DNA from: CAVWQV01 sp963757115
GTDB taxonomy: Bacteria; Pseudomonadota; Alphaproteobacteria; Acetobacterales; Acetobacteraceae
Direction: 5' to 3'
NCBI GenBank assembly: GCA_963757115.1
Contig: CAVWQV010000008.1
Location: 1 to 64,000 of the forward strand
DNA: 64,000 nucleotides
Part shown: piece by piece, positions 1 through 9,709 of the stretch
How positions within the stretch are numbered: the stretch's first letter is position 1
Layout of the letters: every line of letters starts with the position of its first letter
Translations under genes and position numbers: made by a program
Notes under the pieces: model-generated
Told to the model about the DNA's origin: nothing
Seen by the model: the letters and a program-made list of their open reading frames with translations, nothing else
The model's database searches: none

Positions 1-336
1 CGACAACATGGTCCGCGCTATTGCCAAGCAGGCGGAGGCCAGTGCGACCGCCGGGCCAAGATCATCCACGCGGAAGCCGAGTTCCAGGCCTCGCAAACGC
101 TGGTCGACGCCGCCAAGATCCTTGGCAGCATCCCGGCCGCCATGCAGCTACGTTATCTGCAAACCTTGACCGAGATCGGCGCCGAGCAGAACTCGACCGT
201 CGTCTTCCCGATGCTGATTGACATTATGAAGCCGTTCATGGATGTGATCGAGAAGGCTGGGGAAGACAGCCGTGTTACCGAAAGGATTATTCCTCGACGC
301 TGCCCGCGCGGTCGCCCGGTAGAGGCGGCTGAATGA
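1..336 (+). pseudogene. SPFH/band-7 (slipin/stomatin-like) protein, C-terminal part, frameshifted
   Basis: The 3' end of a gene that begins left of the window. The first ~43 bases read DNMVRAIAKQAEA in frame 2. The rest reads DRRAKIIHAEAEFQAS and continues through an alternating helix in frame 1 to the stop at 334-336, so there is one indel near base 45. The Ala/Glu-rich helix followed by a conserved PMLIDIMKPF tail is typical of the C-terminal coiled coil of prokaryotic stomatin-like proteins, which form membrane microdomain scaffolds. The N-terminal membrane segment and SPFH domain lie outside the window. It converges on the GH65 gene, whose stop is at 409. Confidence 0.7.
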
Positions 337-408
337 CACATGACGGCGGATTATCGCTACCTGGGCTTCTGCAGATCCCTTGAGAAGTTACTCGCAATCC
401 TGGCTCAA

Positions 409-2713
409 TCATGCCCGGGGGTCGCGCAGGCGGAGCTGAAAATTGCCATCGCGACTGAGCGTATGCGGTATGCCTTGGACGACGAGTGTCATCGGTTCGC
501 CAATCTCCAACGAGGCCGTCAAACCCTGCTCAGCTTGGTCGACGCGGAGCCTGAGCAGGCGGCCGCGCCACTGGCAGGCGAACTCCAGGCTCGACCAGCC
601 GGCTGGCAGCTGCGGGTCGATCGCCAGGGCATCGGGCAGGAGTGTCAGGCCGGCGAAGCCAAGCACCGCGATCATCCAGACGCCACCGAGCGCTGCGATA
701 ACCACGCCGCCGTCGATGGCGGCGTGGGTGTCGGCCAGGTCGATCGCCGAGGTTTCGCGCAGGAAACCCAAGGCCAGCTCGGATCGGCCCAGCCTTGCCG
801 CGACCAGCCCGTGCATGGCTCGGCTCAGGGAGCTGCCATGGCTACAGCGAGGTGGAGTAGGCGGAGCTGCCGCACCGGTGTCCCCGGCGAACTCCTCAGG
901 CAGCAATCCTAGCAGCGCCACAACGTCCGCCTGCTTGACGACCTGCGATTTTTCGGTCCGCTCCCGTCCCAGCACGACATCCATCGGCACCGACCGGCCG
1001 GCGTAGCTCGCCAGGTCTATGGGTCAGGTCGAAATAACCCTCGAATTGCTCGAATAGGCCCGTCGAGCGGTCGAGCCCCGTCGCTATCGCTTCGGCGACC
1101 CCCTGCCACTGCTCCAGCTTGAGATCACCCAGGTCCAGTCGGGTGGAGGTCAGTCCCACGTGCTGGGCCAGCGCTCGCGCACAGGGCGCAACCTCAACTG
1201 CACGGCGGATGGTCCAACGCGCCATGACATCGGTGAATGCGTTGTCATCGATGGTCTCTAGGTACTGGTCCGGCCCGGTCACGCCACGGATGTGGCGTAG
1301 GCCATCCGCCTCAAGCCCCCCCGGCTGGCCCAGAACCGCCCTGCCTCGAGCAGGATCTGGCGCCCGCGTCGCGCAGGAAGCCCTCGTCGACGGTCGCCTG
1401 CCAATAGTGCCAAACGGCGTAGGCCACGTCCGCGGTGATATGCTGTTCCTGCTTGCCACAGAGGATCTGCACCACCTTTCGGTCGGGGCCGATCGCCTGC
1501 TCGGGCGTCGTCTCGACACCCGTGTCCGCCGACTCCCAGGCGAACATGGCGCCGCGCCATCCCATGCCGGCCGCTTTCGCCCGGGCCGCGGGCAAGGTGC
1601 CAAAGCGATACATCAGCATGGCCCGAGCAGCTCCGGCCAGGTGAGGCAATAGAACGGCAGCAAGTAGATTTCCGTGTCCCAGAACACGTGCCCCATGTAG
1701 TCGGGTCCGGTCAGCGCCCGGGCGGCGATCGACACCGTTGGGTCGCCAGGGTTGGCCGCCCCGTTAAGATGATAGGCGGCGAACCGAAGCGCCTGCTCGG
1801 CGGCAGGGTCGCCGGTGAGGGAAATGGCGGAACACCGCCAGCGATCGGCCCAGGCTTCGCCATGCGCATCGAGCACACGGCGCCAGCCCATGCTGCGGGA
1901 GGCGTCCAGCTTGCCCCGGACCTCGCACTCCGGGTCGTCCGCCGCGGCGTCGCCTCGCGCCACGGCGACCAAGCGCTCGAAACACGCGATCTGGCCCGGG
2001 CGCGTCCGCCAGCTCCAGACCGACTGAAACGGACCCGGCTGAGCCGGCGTCAGCATATCGCCATCGAGCCGCAGCGAGGATGCCGAGGCCATGGCGATGC
2101 GCTTGCCCGTCGCCCGTGTGCGCCATACCCCGAGATCCCGTTCGATCCGGTCGGCATCCAGGCCGAAATCTACGTCGTCGAATGACGCCGAAAGCGAAAT
2201 ATCAAATTCGCCCTCCTCGACCTCCATCTGCATCAGTTGCAGCCCGATTGCCCGCTCGCTCAAGGAGACAAGGCGCAGCATCCGCAGGCGGACCACAAGC
2301 CCGGGCATGGCGAGGAGGCGGCCGCCCGACAGCAAGGCGCCACGCCGCAGGTCGAGCGTCCGGTAATGGGACGACACGTCCTCGGGATGCAGCACGGCCC
2401 GCCCACCCGGTGCACGCGACGTCCACCCGCAGCCAGTCGGCGACCGGAACCAAGGCCGGGATGGGCTGCTCGGAGCCCCTTACGTCGAACAAGCCGGCGA
2501 CGTAGGTACATGGCGGCACCAGGCCGGTCGGCCCCCGGTTGACGGCGCGGGCGCCGCGGATGCCGAGGAAGCCGTTGCTGACGGCGAACCGGACTGGCGG
2601 CTGCCGTCGCGAAGTGGGTCGAACCCGCGCTGTTCGATGACCCAGGCAGGGTCGGCCGTCGGCTGCAGCGCACTGTCCATCGTGCGTGGGCCAGACACCG
2701 TGGGCGCGTTCAT
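409..2713 (-). pseudogene. Glycoside hydrolase family 65 (maltose/trehalose/kojibiose phosphorylase-type), multiply frameshifted
   Basis: GH65 enzymes reversibly phosphorolyse alpha-linked disaccharides to beta-glucose-1-phosphate plus glucose. The N-terminus (WVIEQRGFDP, VSNGFLGIRG) is followed by DIYLLPFY-like sequence (HVFWDTEIYLLPFY), the general-acid region KQEQHITADVAYAVW with the Glu kept, and the late motifs VTGPDQY and FEQFEGYFDL. These lie in order along ~2.3 kb but need about five frame changes (near 2590, 2400, 1630, 1370 and 1000). Length and domain order match a full-size GH65 enzyme of ~760 residues. The ATG at 2713 overlaps the stop of the HAD gene in an ATGA. The many alternating +1/-1 shifts look like sequence error or recent decay. 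Substrate cannot be read from the sequence. Confidence 0.8.
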
Positions 2714-3471
2714 GCCGGCCGCCGCGCCAGACGCCCGCGGGCAAGCTCATCCGTCGCGACCTCGTCGAGGCCGGCGACGACCAGCGTGGCGTCCTGCGCC
2801 CGCAGCAGGGCCGCATCGCCGAGCCGTGCCACGCCAAGCCCCGCCATGCCGCCGGCGCGGGCGGCCTGAATGCCGGCGGGGGCGTCCTCGGCCACGAAGC
2901 AGCGTGCCGGCGGCATCTTCAGTTCCGCCGCGGCCAGCAGGAAGATCTCGGGGTCGGGCTTGCCGGCGCGCAGGTCCCGTCCGCAGACGTTGACGCCGAA
3001 CGCGTCGTGCAGGCTGCTGCCGTCGGCAAGCTGGACCTTTTGCAGCATCGCGTTGGCGTTCTTCGATGACGAGGCGACCGCCATCGGCCATCCGAGCACC
3101 TCAACGCCTGCACGAAGCGGAGCGCGTCCGGGAAACGCCGCGATGCTGCCGCCATGGATGAACTCCTCAAGGCGCGCCTGCTTGCGCGCCGCATAGGCCG
3201 CCACCTGCCGCCCAGCATCGGGCACTCCCAAGGCCTCCAGGGCGGCGCGGGCGCCGGGGAGACGCGGTTTGCCGGCGACATGGGCCTGATACAGCGCCGT
3301 GGTGAAGCGAGCGGGGTCGGCGAGGCCAACCAACGCCTCTCGCCAGGCCCGTTCATGCGGCGAGGCGAGCAGCACGCCATCGACGTCGAAGATGGCCGCG
3401 GCCAGGCAGTTGAGGCTGATCCGCGGCCGTGCCCGGAGGGGAAACAGCGCCAGCGAAAGAACCAGGTTCAT
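2710..3471 (-). CDS. HAD-superfamily hydrolase, beta-phosphoglucomutase-like
   Basis: 253 residues. The HAD nucleophile motif FDVDGVLL (Asp29/Asp31) comes after an N-terminal leader, with AVASSSKNAN (motif II Ser region), a Lys at RAGKPDPEIFLLAA and the metal-binding FVAEDAPAGIQAA near the C-terminus. Family members convert beta-glucose-1-phosphate to glucose-6-phosphate or hydrolyse sugar phosphates. Pairing with GH65 is the classic disaccharide phosphorolysis arrangement. The start overlaps the PPK2 stop (GAATGAAC) and the stop overlaps the GH65 start, so all three are translationally coupled. Around residues 108-118 the expected FPDALRFVQAL is found in another frame, so two compensating indels probably garble ~10 residues although the frame stays open. 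Confidence 0.8.
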   Translation of the reverse strand: MNLVLSLALFPLRARPRISLNCLAAAIFDVDGVLLASPHERAWREALVGLADPARFTTALYQAHVAGKPRLPGARAALEALGVPDAGRQVAAYAARKQARLEEFIHGGSIAAFPGRAPLRAGVEVLGWPMAVASSSKNANAMLQKVQLADGSSLHDAFGVNVCGRDLRAGKPDPEIFLLAAAELKMPPARCFVAEDAPAGIQAARAGGMAGLGVARLGDAALLRAQDATLVVAGLDEVATDELARGRLARRPA

Positions 3472-4341
3472 TCTACAAGTTCCTTACGGATCGCCAGCAA
3501 CTCGGTCTCGGCGCGCGTCGCTCGCGACCGGATAGGCGATGTTCAAGTCGTCGAGCGTATCGAGGATGATCTTGGAGACGATCAGCCTGGCGTTCTCCTT
3601 GTCGTCCGCTGGCACGACATACCAAGGCGCGTGCTTCGTGCTCGTGGCGCTCAGGCAGGATTCGTAGGCCGCCATGTACTCCTTCCAGTAGGCCCGCTCC
3701 TTGATGTCCGCCGCGCTGAATTTCCAGTTCTTCTCAGGCTGATCGATGCGCTGCAAGGAAGCGCTTGCGTTGCTCCTCTTTGGAGAGATGCAGGAAGAAC
3801 TTGATGATGCGCGTGCCGTTGCGGGCGAGATGGTGCTCGAGATCCAGGATGGACCGGTAGCGGTCGATGCCAGATCGCTTTCCCATGCTGCCGGTCATCC
3901 GGCGATGTCCTCGCTGGCGAGGATTTCGTGATGCACCCGGGCGATCAGCACTTCCTCGTAGTAGGACCGGTTGAAGATCCCGATATGGCCGCGTTCCGGC
4001 AGCTCGCGCGTCGTGCGCCAGAGAAAGTCGTGCTGCAGTTCCGTGGCGCTGGGATGCTTGAAGCTGAACACCTGGCAGCCCTGGGGATTGACGCCGGACA
4101 TGACGTGCCTGATCGCGCCATCCTTGCCGGCCGCGTCCATGGCCTGAAAGATCAGCAGCACCGCGTAGCGGTTCGACGCGTAGAGCATTTGCTGCAGCGA
4201 GCTCAGCTGCTTCACATGCTCTGCCAGGAGTTTCTGATAGGCCTCTTTGGATGTGTAGGCGGGTTCGACCCTTGTTGCCCACTTATCCAGGCAGACGTCA
4301 TCACCCTCTCGCACACGGAAGTCTTTGGAATGAAGTTTCAT
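3468..4341 (-). pseudogene. ppk2: Polyphosphate kinase 2 family protein (polyphosphate:nucleotide phosphotransferase), frameshifted
   Basis: PPK2 enzymes transfer phosphate between polyphosphate and nucleotides. The first frame carries the Walker-A-like FQAMDAAGKDG (residues ~65-76), FSFKHPSATELQHDFLWR and the lid motif HIGIFNRSYYEEVLIARVH. The middle part (LDLEHHLARNGTRIIKFFLHLS) is in a second frame and the tail (WKFSAADIKERAYW, APWYVVPADDK) in a third. A last shift near 3525 restores ELLAIRKELVE and a TGA that overlaps the HAD ATG at 3471. About three indels are therefore needed to read a normal ~290-residue PPK2. It is the first gene of the PPK2-HAD-GH65 operon. The motifs are all intact, so function may be preserved if the indels are errors. 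Confidence 0.85.
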
Positions 4342-4450
4342 CGTCTTCCTGCTAGCTTGTTGGGAGTGGCGTCATGCGGCGCTTTGCTGCAGACCAGGTC
4401 AGGCGATACTGAGACGGCGAAGACCGTGCAGGCGAGAACAGACAGCCTCA

Positions 4451-4873
4451 TCATGAACGGGGCCTGGGCTGCGACCTCGAAGAGCCGGAATCTCGCGGTG
4501 TCGCTGTCGCCGCCCCGAGTGCCGCGATCTGCCGGGCGACGCTATCCAGCGCCGCCGTCAGGCCAATCCTGCCAAAAGGCTTGTAGAGCACGGTGGCGTT
4601 AGCCGGGATGATCTGCCGCGGGCCGCCCGTCATGAAGATGTGGGGCATAGCGGTCCGCCGGAGAATGGCGTTCATTGCGGATACGCCACTCCCGGCCTTC
4701 AGATAAGCGTCGACGATCATGAGGTCGGGGGCGTGCCGCGCGGCCGCATCAATGGCTTCCAGCTCCGTCCTTGCGGTGCCGCAAATGTCATGCCCCAACT
4801 CGGCAAGTACTTCAGCGACAAGGGCGCTGATGACTGCGTCATCCTCGACCAGCAGAATGCGAAGCCGCCTCAT
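4451..4873 (-). CDS. Single-domain response regulator (CheY-like receiver)
   Basis: 140 residues: one REC domain and a short Ser/Arg-rich tail without an output domain. The acidic pocket is VEDD (Glu10-Asp12), the phospho-acceptor is Asp55 in LMIVDAYL, and the conserved Lys98 is in LYKPFG. Such receivers act by protein-protein contact or in phosphorelays. It starts in an ATGA overlap with the 62-residue ORF upstream and lies divergent from the giant hybrid kinase at 5201, which contains two receivers of its own. A phosphorelay link to that kinase is plausible but is inference. Confidence 0.85.
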   Translation of the reverse strand: MRRLRILLVEDDAVISALVAEVLAELGHDICGTARTELEAIDAAARHAPDLMIVDAYLKAGSGVSAMNAILRRTAMPHIFMTGGPRQIIPANATVLYKPFGRIGLTAALDSVARQIAALGAATATPRDSGSSRSQPRPRS

Positions 4874-5058
4874 GGGTCCTCATCATCGCCTCGGCCGCCT
4901 TCATTGACCCAGGCGTTGATCTCTTCTTTGAGCAGGGTCTGCGCGCATACGTTCGGACGCAGCACTGGGATTAGCGGCGCCTTCAGCAATTGAATTCCGT
5001 CGAGGGCAGCAGCCGATTGTGTCCGTAAAGCGCGTTGATCGGAGTGCGGCAGGGCCAT
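4870..5058 (-). CDS. Small hypothetical protein, coupled to the receiver gene
   Basis: 62 residues, no family recognised. The ATG at 5058 opens a frame whose TGA overlaps the receiver's ATG (4870-4873), typical of translational coupling. The C-terminus is acidic (INAWVNEGGRGDDEDP). It sits between the divergently transcribed receiver and hybrid kinase, so its promoter must lie in the 142-base gap before 5201. Coding status rests only on the overlap. Confidence 0.45.
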   Translation of the reverse strand: MALPHSDQRALRTQSAAALDGIQLLKAPLIPVLRPNVCAQTLLKEEINAWVNEGGRGDDEDP

Positions 5059-5200
5059 GCCGTCCCGATTACAGACGTCCGTGATGGCCTGGCAGGGACG
5101 GAAACTACTTAGAGGGCAGATACCCGGCGAGAAACGATCAGCCGCCGCCCGGATGTGCTACGGTCTGCCGTGCGAGGCTTAACAGCACCGGAAGGCCGCG

Positions 5201-8200
5201 ATGTCTCGGCTCTTGCCTCAGCCAGTCCAGTTATCGCATGCGACCGCTGCTCCCATGCCGGAGCCAAGCGGGCTGGCCTTCATTGGCATCGGCGCTTCTG
5301 CGGGTGGCCTTGAAGCGGCCACCCAGTTGATCGAGGCATGGCCGCCGGACACCGGAATAGCCCTCATCCTCGTCCAGCACCTCGACCCAAGCAGCGATAG
5401 CATGATGGCGGCTCTGCTGGCCCCGCACACCACGCTCGTTGTTTGCGAGGCGGCGGAAGGCATGCCGGTCATGCCCGGGCACCTATACGTCATGCCACCA
5501 GGGGCCTACCTGTCCGTCAGGGAGGGCGTGCTGCATCTGACCAGCCCTCCCGTGCGCCAGGGCGCCCGCATGCCGTTCGACTTCCTGCTCCACTCGCTCG
5601 CCCGGCACTATGGCGAGCGCGCTGCCTGCGTCGTGCTGTCCGGAACCGGGATGGACGGCAGTGCCGGCCTACGCTCCATCAAGGCGCACCGCGGTATCGT
5701 GGCCGTGCAGGACCCGGCGGAGGCGGGCTATGACGGCATGCCCCGCAGTGCGATCGAGACCGGCATGGCGGATTTCGTGCTGCCGTTGGCTGGCATTCCC
5801 GCCGCGCTGTCCGCCTATCGTGTTCCCTTCGCCGGCCCGGCGGACAGCGAGGCGGCTGGCGCGCAACCCGATGAGGTGAGTGTCCGAAGCCTGCCGGACA
5901 TCCTTGATCTGCTGCGGGTCGAGACGGGCCACGACTTCGCACTCTACAAATCCGGCACCCTGGGACGCCGGATCAGCCGGCGTATGGCGCTGGCCGGTCT
6001 TCGGTCAACCGACATGGGCCGATACCACGCCATGCTGCAGGCCGATCGCGCTGAACTGGATGCACTGGCGGGCGACCTGCTGATCCACGTCACCAGCTTC
6101 TTCCGCGATCCGGCCGTGTTCGACGCCTTGGCACGGACGACCATCCCGGATCTGGTCAAGGCCCATCAAATCGGCCAGCCATTGCGCGTCTGGGTTGCTG
6201 GGTGCAGCACGGGCGAGGAAACCTATTCGCTCGCCATTCTGTTGCTAGAGCAGATCGAGGCCGCGGAGCGCCCGATTAAGCTGCAGGTGTTCGCGTCCGA
6301 CGTCGATGCCGAGGCAATCACAGCCGCCCGGGATGGCGCCTATCCTGCCGCGATCGAGGAGGTCGTCTCGCCGGAGCGCCTGGCGCGCTTCTTCGTGCGT
6401 GAGAGCGCTGGATGGCGCGCGACCCCGGATCTGCGCGCCGCCATCGTGTTCACGGTGCAGGACGTCCTGGCCGATCCGCCGTTCTCCCATCTCGACATGG
6501 TGTCGTGCCGCAACCTGCTCATCTACCTGCGTCCGGATGCTCAGGCCCGCGTGATCGACGCGTTCCATTTCGCGTTGCGTGATGGCGGTATTCTGCTGCT
6601 CGGCAGCGCCGAAAGTCCGCTCGGGGCCGACGGCCGGTTCGAGGCCGCCGCCAAGGCCGAGCGCATCTACCGGCGCATCGGACGTAGCTCACCGAGCAGG
6701 CCGGGACAGCCTGCCCGGCCTGCGGGCACGGCCCTGGTCCGGCCCGGCGAGGAAAGACGGGTCCGGCAGGCGGCAACGCCGGCAGCGCTCGTGCGCCCGG
6801 CCGCCTTGGCCGAACTCGGCCGGCGGCTGGTGATGGAGGCCTATGCTCCCGCCTCTGTCCTGGTCGATACGGCGAACACGGTGCTGTTCTCGCTTGGCCC
6901 AACGGACCGCTACCTCCGCCTGCCGTCGGGTCATGCCACCCACGACCTGCTGGCGATGGCGCGGTCCGGCTTGCGCGGGAAACTGCGCGCGGCCCTTCGG
7001 AGGGCGCGGGATGTCAAGGTCAAGGTATTGGATTCGGGCCTGGTGGTCGGCGACGACGGGAGCCGGCCGTTCAGCCTCGCCGTGCATCCTGTGGTGGAGG
7101 CGGGCGAGCAGATGCTGCTGGTCTGCTTCCTGGACGCGGACCGGCCGGAACGCGGCGACGGCATTCCGCTGCCGCCAGGCCAGACCTCCCGCGTGGCCGA
7201 GCTTGAGCGTGAGCTGGACGCTACCCGGGCTGAGCTGCAGGGGACGGTGCGGGACCTGGAACTCTCGGGTGAGGAGCAGCGCGCGATCAACGAGGAGGCG
7301 TTGTCGGTCAACGAGGAATACCAATCCACCAACGAGGAGATGGTCGCCTCCAAGGAGGAGTTGCAGTCGCTCAACGAGGAACTGACGGCGGTGAACAGCC
7401 AGTTGCAGGAGACGCTGGAGCGCCAGCGCACGACATCCGACGACCTGCAGAACGTGCTATACAGCACCAATGTCGCGACCCTGTTCCTCGACCTGGACGG
7501 CCGCATCCGGTTCTTCACCCCCGCCATCAAGGCGCTGTTCGCCATCATCCCGAGCGACGTGGGCCGCAAGCTGACGGATTTTGCGGCGCTGACGCCGGAC
7601 GGCGCGCTGACCGGCGACGTGAAAGCCGTGCAGGACCGGCTGGAGCCGCTGGAGCGGGAAATCGAGGCCGCGGATGGAACTTGGTTCCGCCGCCGCATCC
7701 TGCCCTACCGTACAGGCGCCGGCCGCGTGGAGGGGGTCGTGATCACCTTCACCGATATCACGGCGCGCAAGGCCGCAGGCCGGGCGCTGGAGGCCGCCAA
7801 GATGGAAGCGGAAGCGGCCAACGCCGCGAAATCGCGCTTCCTGGCCGTTGCCAGCCATGATCTGCGCCAGCCGTTGCAAACGCTTGCCCTGCTTCAAGCC
7901 CTCCTCGCCGAGACCGTCACGGGCGAGAAGGCCAAAGGCTTGGTCGCCCGGCAAAACACCACGTTGAGCACGGTGACGGGCATGCTGGACACCCTGCTCG
8001 ACATCAACGAGATCGAGGCGGGCGCGGTGCAGCCGGATGTCTCGGTTTTTGCCATCCAAGACCTGCTGGAACGGTTGCGCGGCGAGTTCACCTACCATGC
8101 GGAGGCAAAAGCCATTCAGCTGCGGGTCGTCCCCTGCGGGCAGCAGGTGCGGAGCGACCCGAAGCTGTTGGAGCAGATGATCCGCAATGTGTTGTCCAAC

Positions 8201-9544
8201 GCGATCAAGTACACCTCGGAAGGCCGCGTCCTGCTCGGCTGCCGCAGGCACGGCGGGGCGCTCACGGTGGAGGTCTGGGACACCGGCATCGGCATTCAGG
8301 ATGCCGACCTCGCGACGATCTTCGAAGAGCATTACCAGGTGGGGAACGCGGCGCGGCAGCGAAGCCGCGGCCTCGGCCTCGGGCTGTCCATCGTGAAGCG
8401 GCTGGGCGACCTGCTGGGCCACCCGGTAAGGGTCTTGTCCCGCTTCGGCCATGGCTCCAGCTTCTCGATCGAACTGCCACGCCTTGCCCGGGCTGCAGCG
8501 GCGCATTCTCCAGCGGCTCGGCCAGAGATGGCCGGCAGCGGTGCCGTGCTCAGAATCCTGGTCGTGGAGGATGATCCTGACCTCGGAGAGATGCTGGGAG
8601 AGTTGCTGCACAGCCAAGGCCACCAGGTCACGACAGCGCCGGATGGTCCGCGGGCGCTGGAGTGCGTGGCGCGCAGCATGCCCGACCTGGTGCTGGCCGA
8701 CTACAACCTTCCCGACGGCCCGAATGGGCTGGAGTTGGCGGCCGCTATCCGGGCGGCAGCCGGCCGGGCGCTGCCGGTGATCATCCTGACGGGAGACATC
8801 TCCAGTGCCACGCTGCGCGCCGTGGCCCAAGGGGGGTGCGCCCTGTTGAGCAAGCCGGTGGGCCTCCCCGAACTGCGGCAGGCTATTGCGCGCGCGTCGA
8901 TGGCGCCAGACACCGGGCAGCCGGTGATCTTCGTGGTGGACGACGATGACGGCGTGCGTGGCGCGATCATGGAGGTGCTGGAGAGTGACGGCGGGACGGT
9001 CGCAGGCTTTCCCAGCGGCGAGGCATTCCTCCAGGCCTTTCGTCCCGGTGTCGCCGCTTGCCTGGTCATCGACGCGGCACTCCCCGGCGTGAGCGGCATC
9101 GACCTGCTAGAGCAACTGCGTGCTGCAGGCCATGCCCTACCGGCCATCGTGATCACCGGGCAAAGCGACGTACCGATGGCGATCCGCGCCATGAAAGCGG
9201 GCGCATCGGACTTCATCGAGAAGCCGGTGGACCGGCCGAGCCTGCTGGCCAGCGTCGCCCGCGCGCTGGAGCGGTCACTTGACGCCGCCAAGCTTGCTGC
9301 TTGGCACGACGGGGCGGCGGCGCAGGTGGCCGGGCTCACGCCGCGGCAAAGGGAGATCATGGCCCTGGTGCTGGCTGGCCACCCCAGCAAGAACATCGCA
9401 GCTGACCTCGGCATAAGCCAGCGTACGGTCGAAAATCACCGGGCTTCCATCATGCACAGGACGGGCGCGGCATCACTTCCCGCCTTGGCACGGCTCGCTC
9501 TGGCGGCAAGTTCAAGTGCGGAATCCAATGCCCGGCCGCAATAA
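5201..9544 (+). CDS. CheB-CheR-PAS-histidine kinase-REC-REC-LuxR hybrid signalling protein
   Basis: 1447 residues, uninterrupted. Domains in order: CheB methylesterase (~25-205; GIGASAGGLEA and SGTGMDGSAGL); CheR methyltransferase (~235-490; VAGCSTGEETYSLA, SCRNLLIYL); a long coiled coil (~660-755) of Asn-Glu-Glu repeats; a PAS domain (~755-865); HisKA with phospho-His886 in VASHDLRQPLQ; HATPase (N box NVLSNAIKYT, G boxes WDTGIGI and GLGLGLSIVK); a first receiver with Asp1167; a second receiver with Asp1291; and a C-terminal FixJ/LuxR helix-turn-helix (~1377-1440; LTPRQREIMALVLAGHPSKN). CheB-CheR-PAS-kinase fusions are known. Carrying the DNA-binding output on the same chain makes a whole pathway in one protein. 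No membrane segment is seen, so it is probably cytosolic. The start is supported by a GGAAGG just upstream. Confidence 0.92.
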   Translation: MSRLLPQPVQLSHATAAPMPEPSGLAFIGIGASAGGLEAATQLIEAWPPDTGIALILVQHLDPSSDSMMAALLAPHTTLVVCEAAEGMPVMPGHLYVMPPGAYLSVREGVLHLTSPPVRQGARMPFDFLLHSLARHYGERAACVVLSGTGMDGSAGLRSIKAHRGIVAVQDPAEAGYDGMPRSAIETGMADFVLPLAGIPAALSAYRVPFAGPADSEAAGAQPDEVSVRSLPDILDLLRVETGHDFALYKSGTLGRRISRRMALAGLRSTDMGRYHAMLQADRAELDALAGDLLIHVTSFFRDPAVFDALARTTIPDLVKAHQIGQPLRVWVAGCSTGEETYSLAILLLEQIEAAERPIKLQVFASDVDAEAITAARDGAYPAAIEEVVSPERLARFFVRESAGWRATPDLRAAIVFTVQDVLADPPFSHLDMVSCRNLLIYLRPDAQARVIDAFHFALRDGGILLLGSAESPLGADGRFEAAAKAERIYRRIGRSSPSRPGQPARPAGTALVRPGEERRVRQAATPAALVRPAALAELGRRLVMEAYAPASVLVDTANTVLFSLGPTDRYLRLPSGHATHDLLAMARSGLRGKLRAALRRARDVKVKVLDSGLVVGDDGSRPFSLAVHPVVEAGEQMLLVCFLDADRPERGDGIPLPPGQTSRVAELERELDATRAELQGTVRDLELSGEEQRAINEEALSVNEEYQSTNEEMVASKEELQSLNEELTAVNSQLQETLERQRTTSDDLQNVLYSTNVATLFLDLDGRIRFFTPAIKALFAIIPSDVGRKLTDFAALTPDGALTGDVKAVQDRLEPLEREIEAADGTWFRRRILPYRTGAGRVEGVVITFTDITARKAAGRALEAAKMEAEAANAAKSRFLAVASHDLRQPLQTLALLQALLAETVTGEKAKGLVARQNTTLSTVTGMLDTLLDINEIEAGAVQPDVSVFAIQDLLERLRGEFTYHAEAKAIQLRVVPCGQQVRSDPKLLEQMIRNVLSNAIKYTSEGRVLLGCRRHGGALTVEVWDTGIGIQDADLATIFEEHYQVGNAARQRSRGLGLGLSIVKRLGDLLGHPVRVLSRFGHGSSFSIELPRLARAAAAHSPAARPEMAGSGAVLRILVVEDDPDLGEMLGELLHSQGHQVTTAPDGPRALECVARSMPDLVLADYNLPDGPNGLELAAAIRAAAGRALPVIILTGDISSATLRAVAQGGCALLSKPVGLPELRQAIARASMAPDTGQPVIFVVDDDDGVRGAIMEVLESDGGTVAGFPSGEAFLQAFRPGVAACLVIDAALPGVSGIDLLEQLRAAGHALPAIVITGQSDVPMAIRAMKAGASDFIEKPVDRPSLLASVARALERSLDAAKLAAWHDGAAAQVAGLTPRQREIMALVLAGHPSKNIAADLGISQRTVENHRASIMHRTGAASLPALARLALAASSSAESNARPQ

Positions 9545-9565
9545 GGGAATCGACTTTAAGATTAT

Positions 9566-9709
9566 TCACAAGCGTATCCGTTCTATCTCCTGCGTCTCTA
9601 TCTCCTGCGTCAGACGTTCCTTGGTCCGATCATAAAACTTTCTCCACCGACATCGCGCGCTTCTTCGAAGCTCGTCTCGGCCGTTAATGCCATCAAGACG
9701 CATTGTCAT
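9566..9709 (-). CDS. Short basic ORF coupled to traA copy 1
   Basis: 47 codons starting with the ATG that overlaps the traA stop (ATGA at 9706-9709). The product is strongly charged, with Arg-rich and Glu-rich stretches. The 3' end holds a tandem 15-base repeat that produces two TQEIE units. No family is recognised. The overlap is the main argument for translation. No equivalent ORF is evident after traA copy 2. Confidence 0.35.
   Translation of the reverse strand: MTMRLDGINGRDELRRSARCRWRKFYDRTKERLTQEIETQEIERIRL

Noticed and set aside
340..912. Rightward open frame of 190 codons at the left end
   Set aside because: Antisense to GH65 motifs on the minus strand; no RBS or family pattern.
3154..3804. 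Rightward frame across the HAD/PPK2 junction
   Set aside because: Antisense to both genes and spans their overlap; no support.
8701..9414. Leftward frame under the end of the hybrid kinase
   Set aside because: Shadow of the receivers and HTH; no independent evidence.
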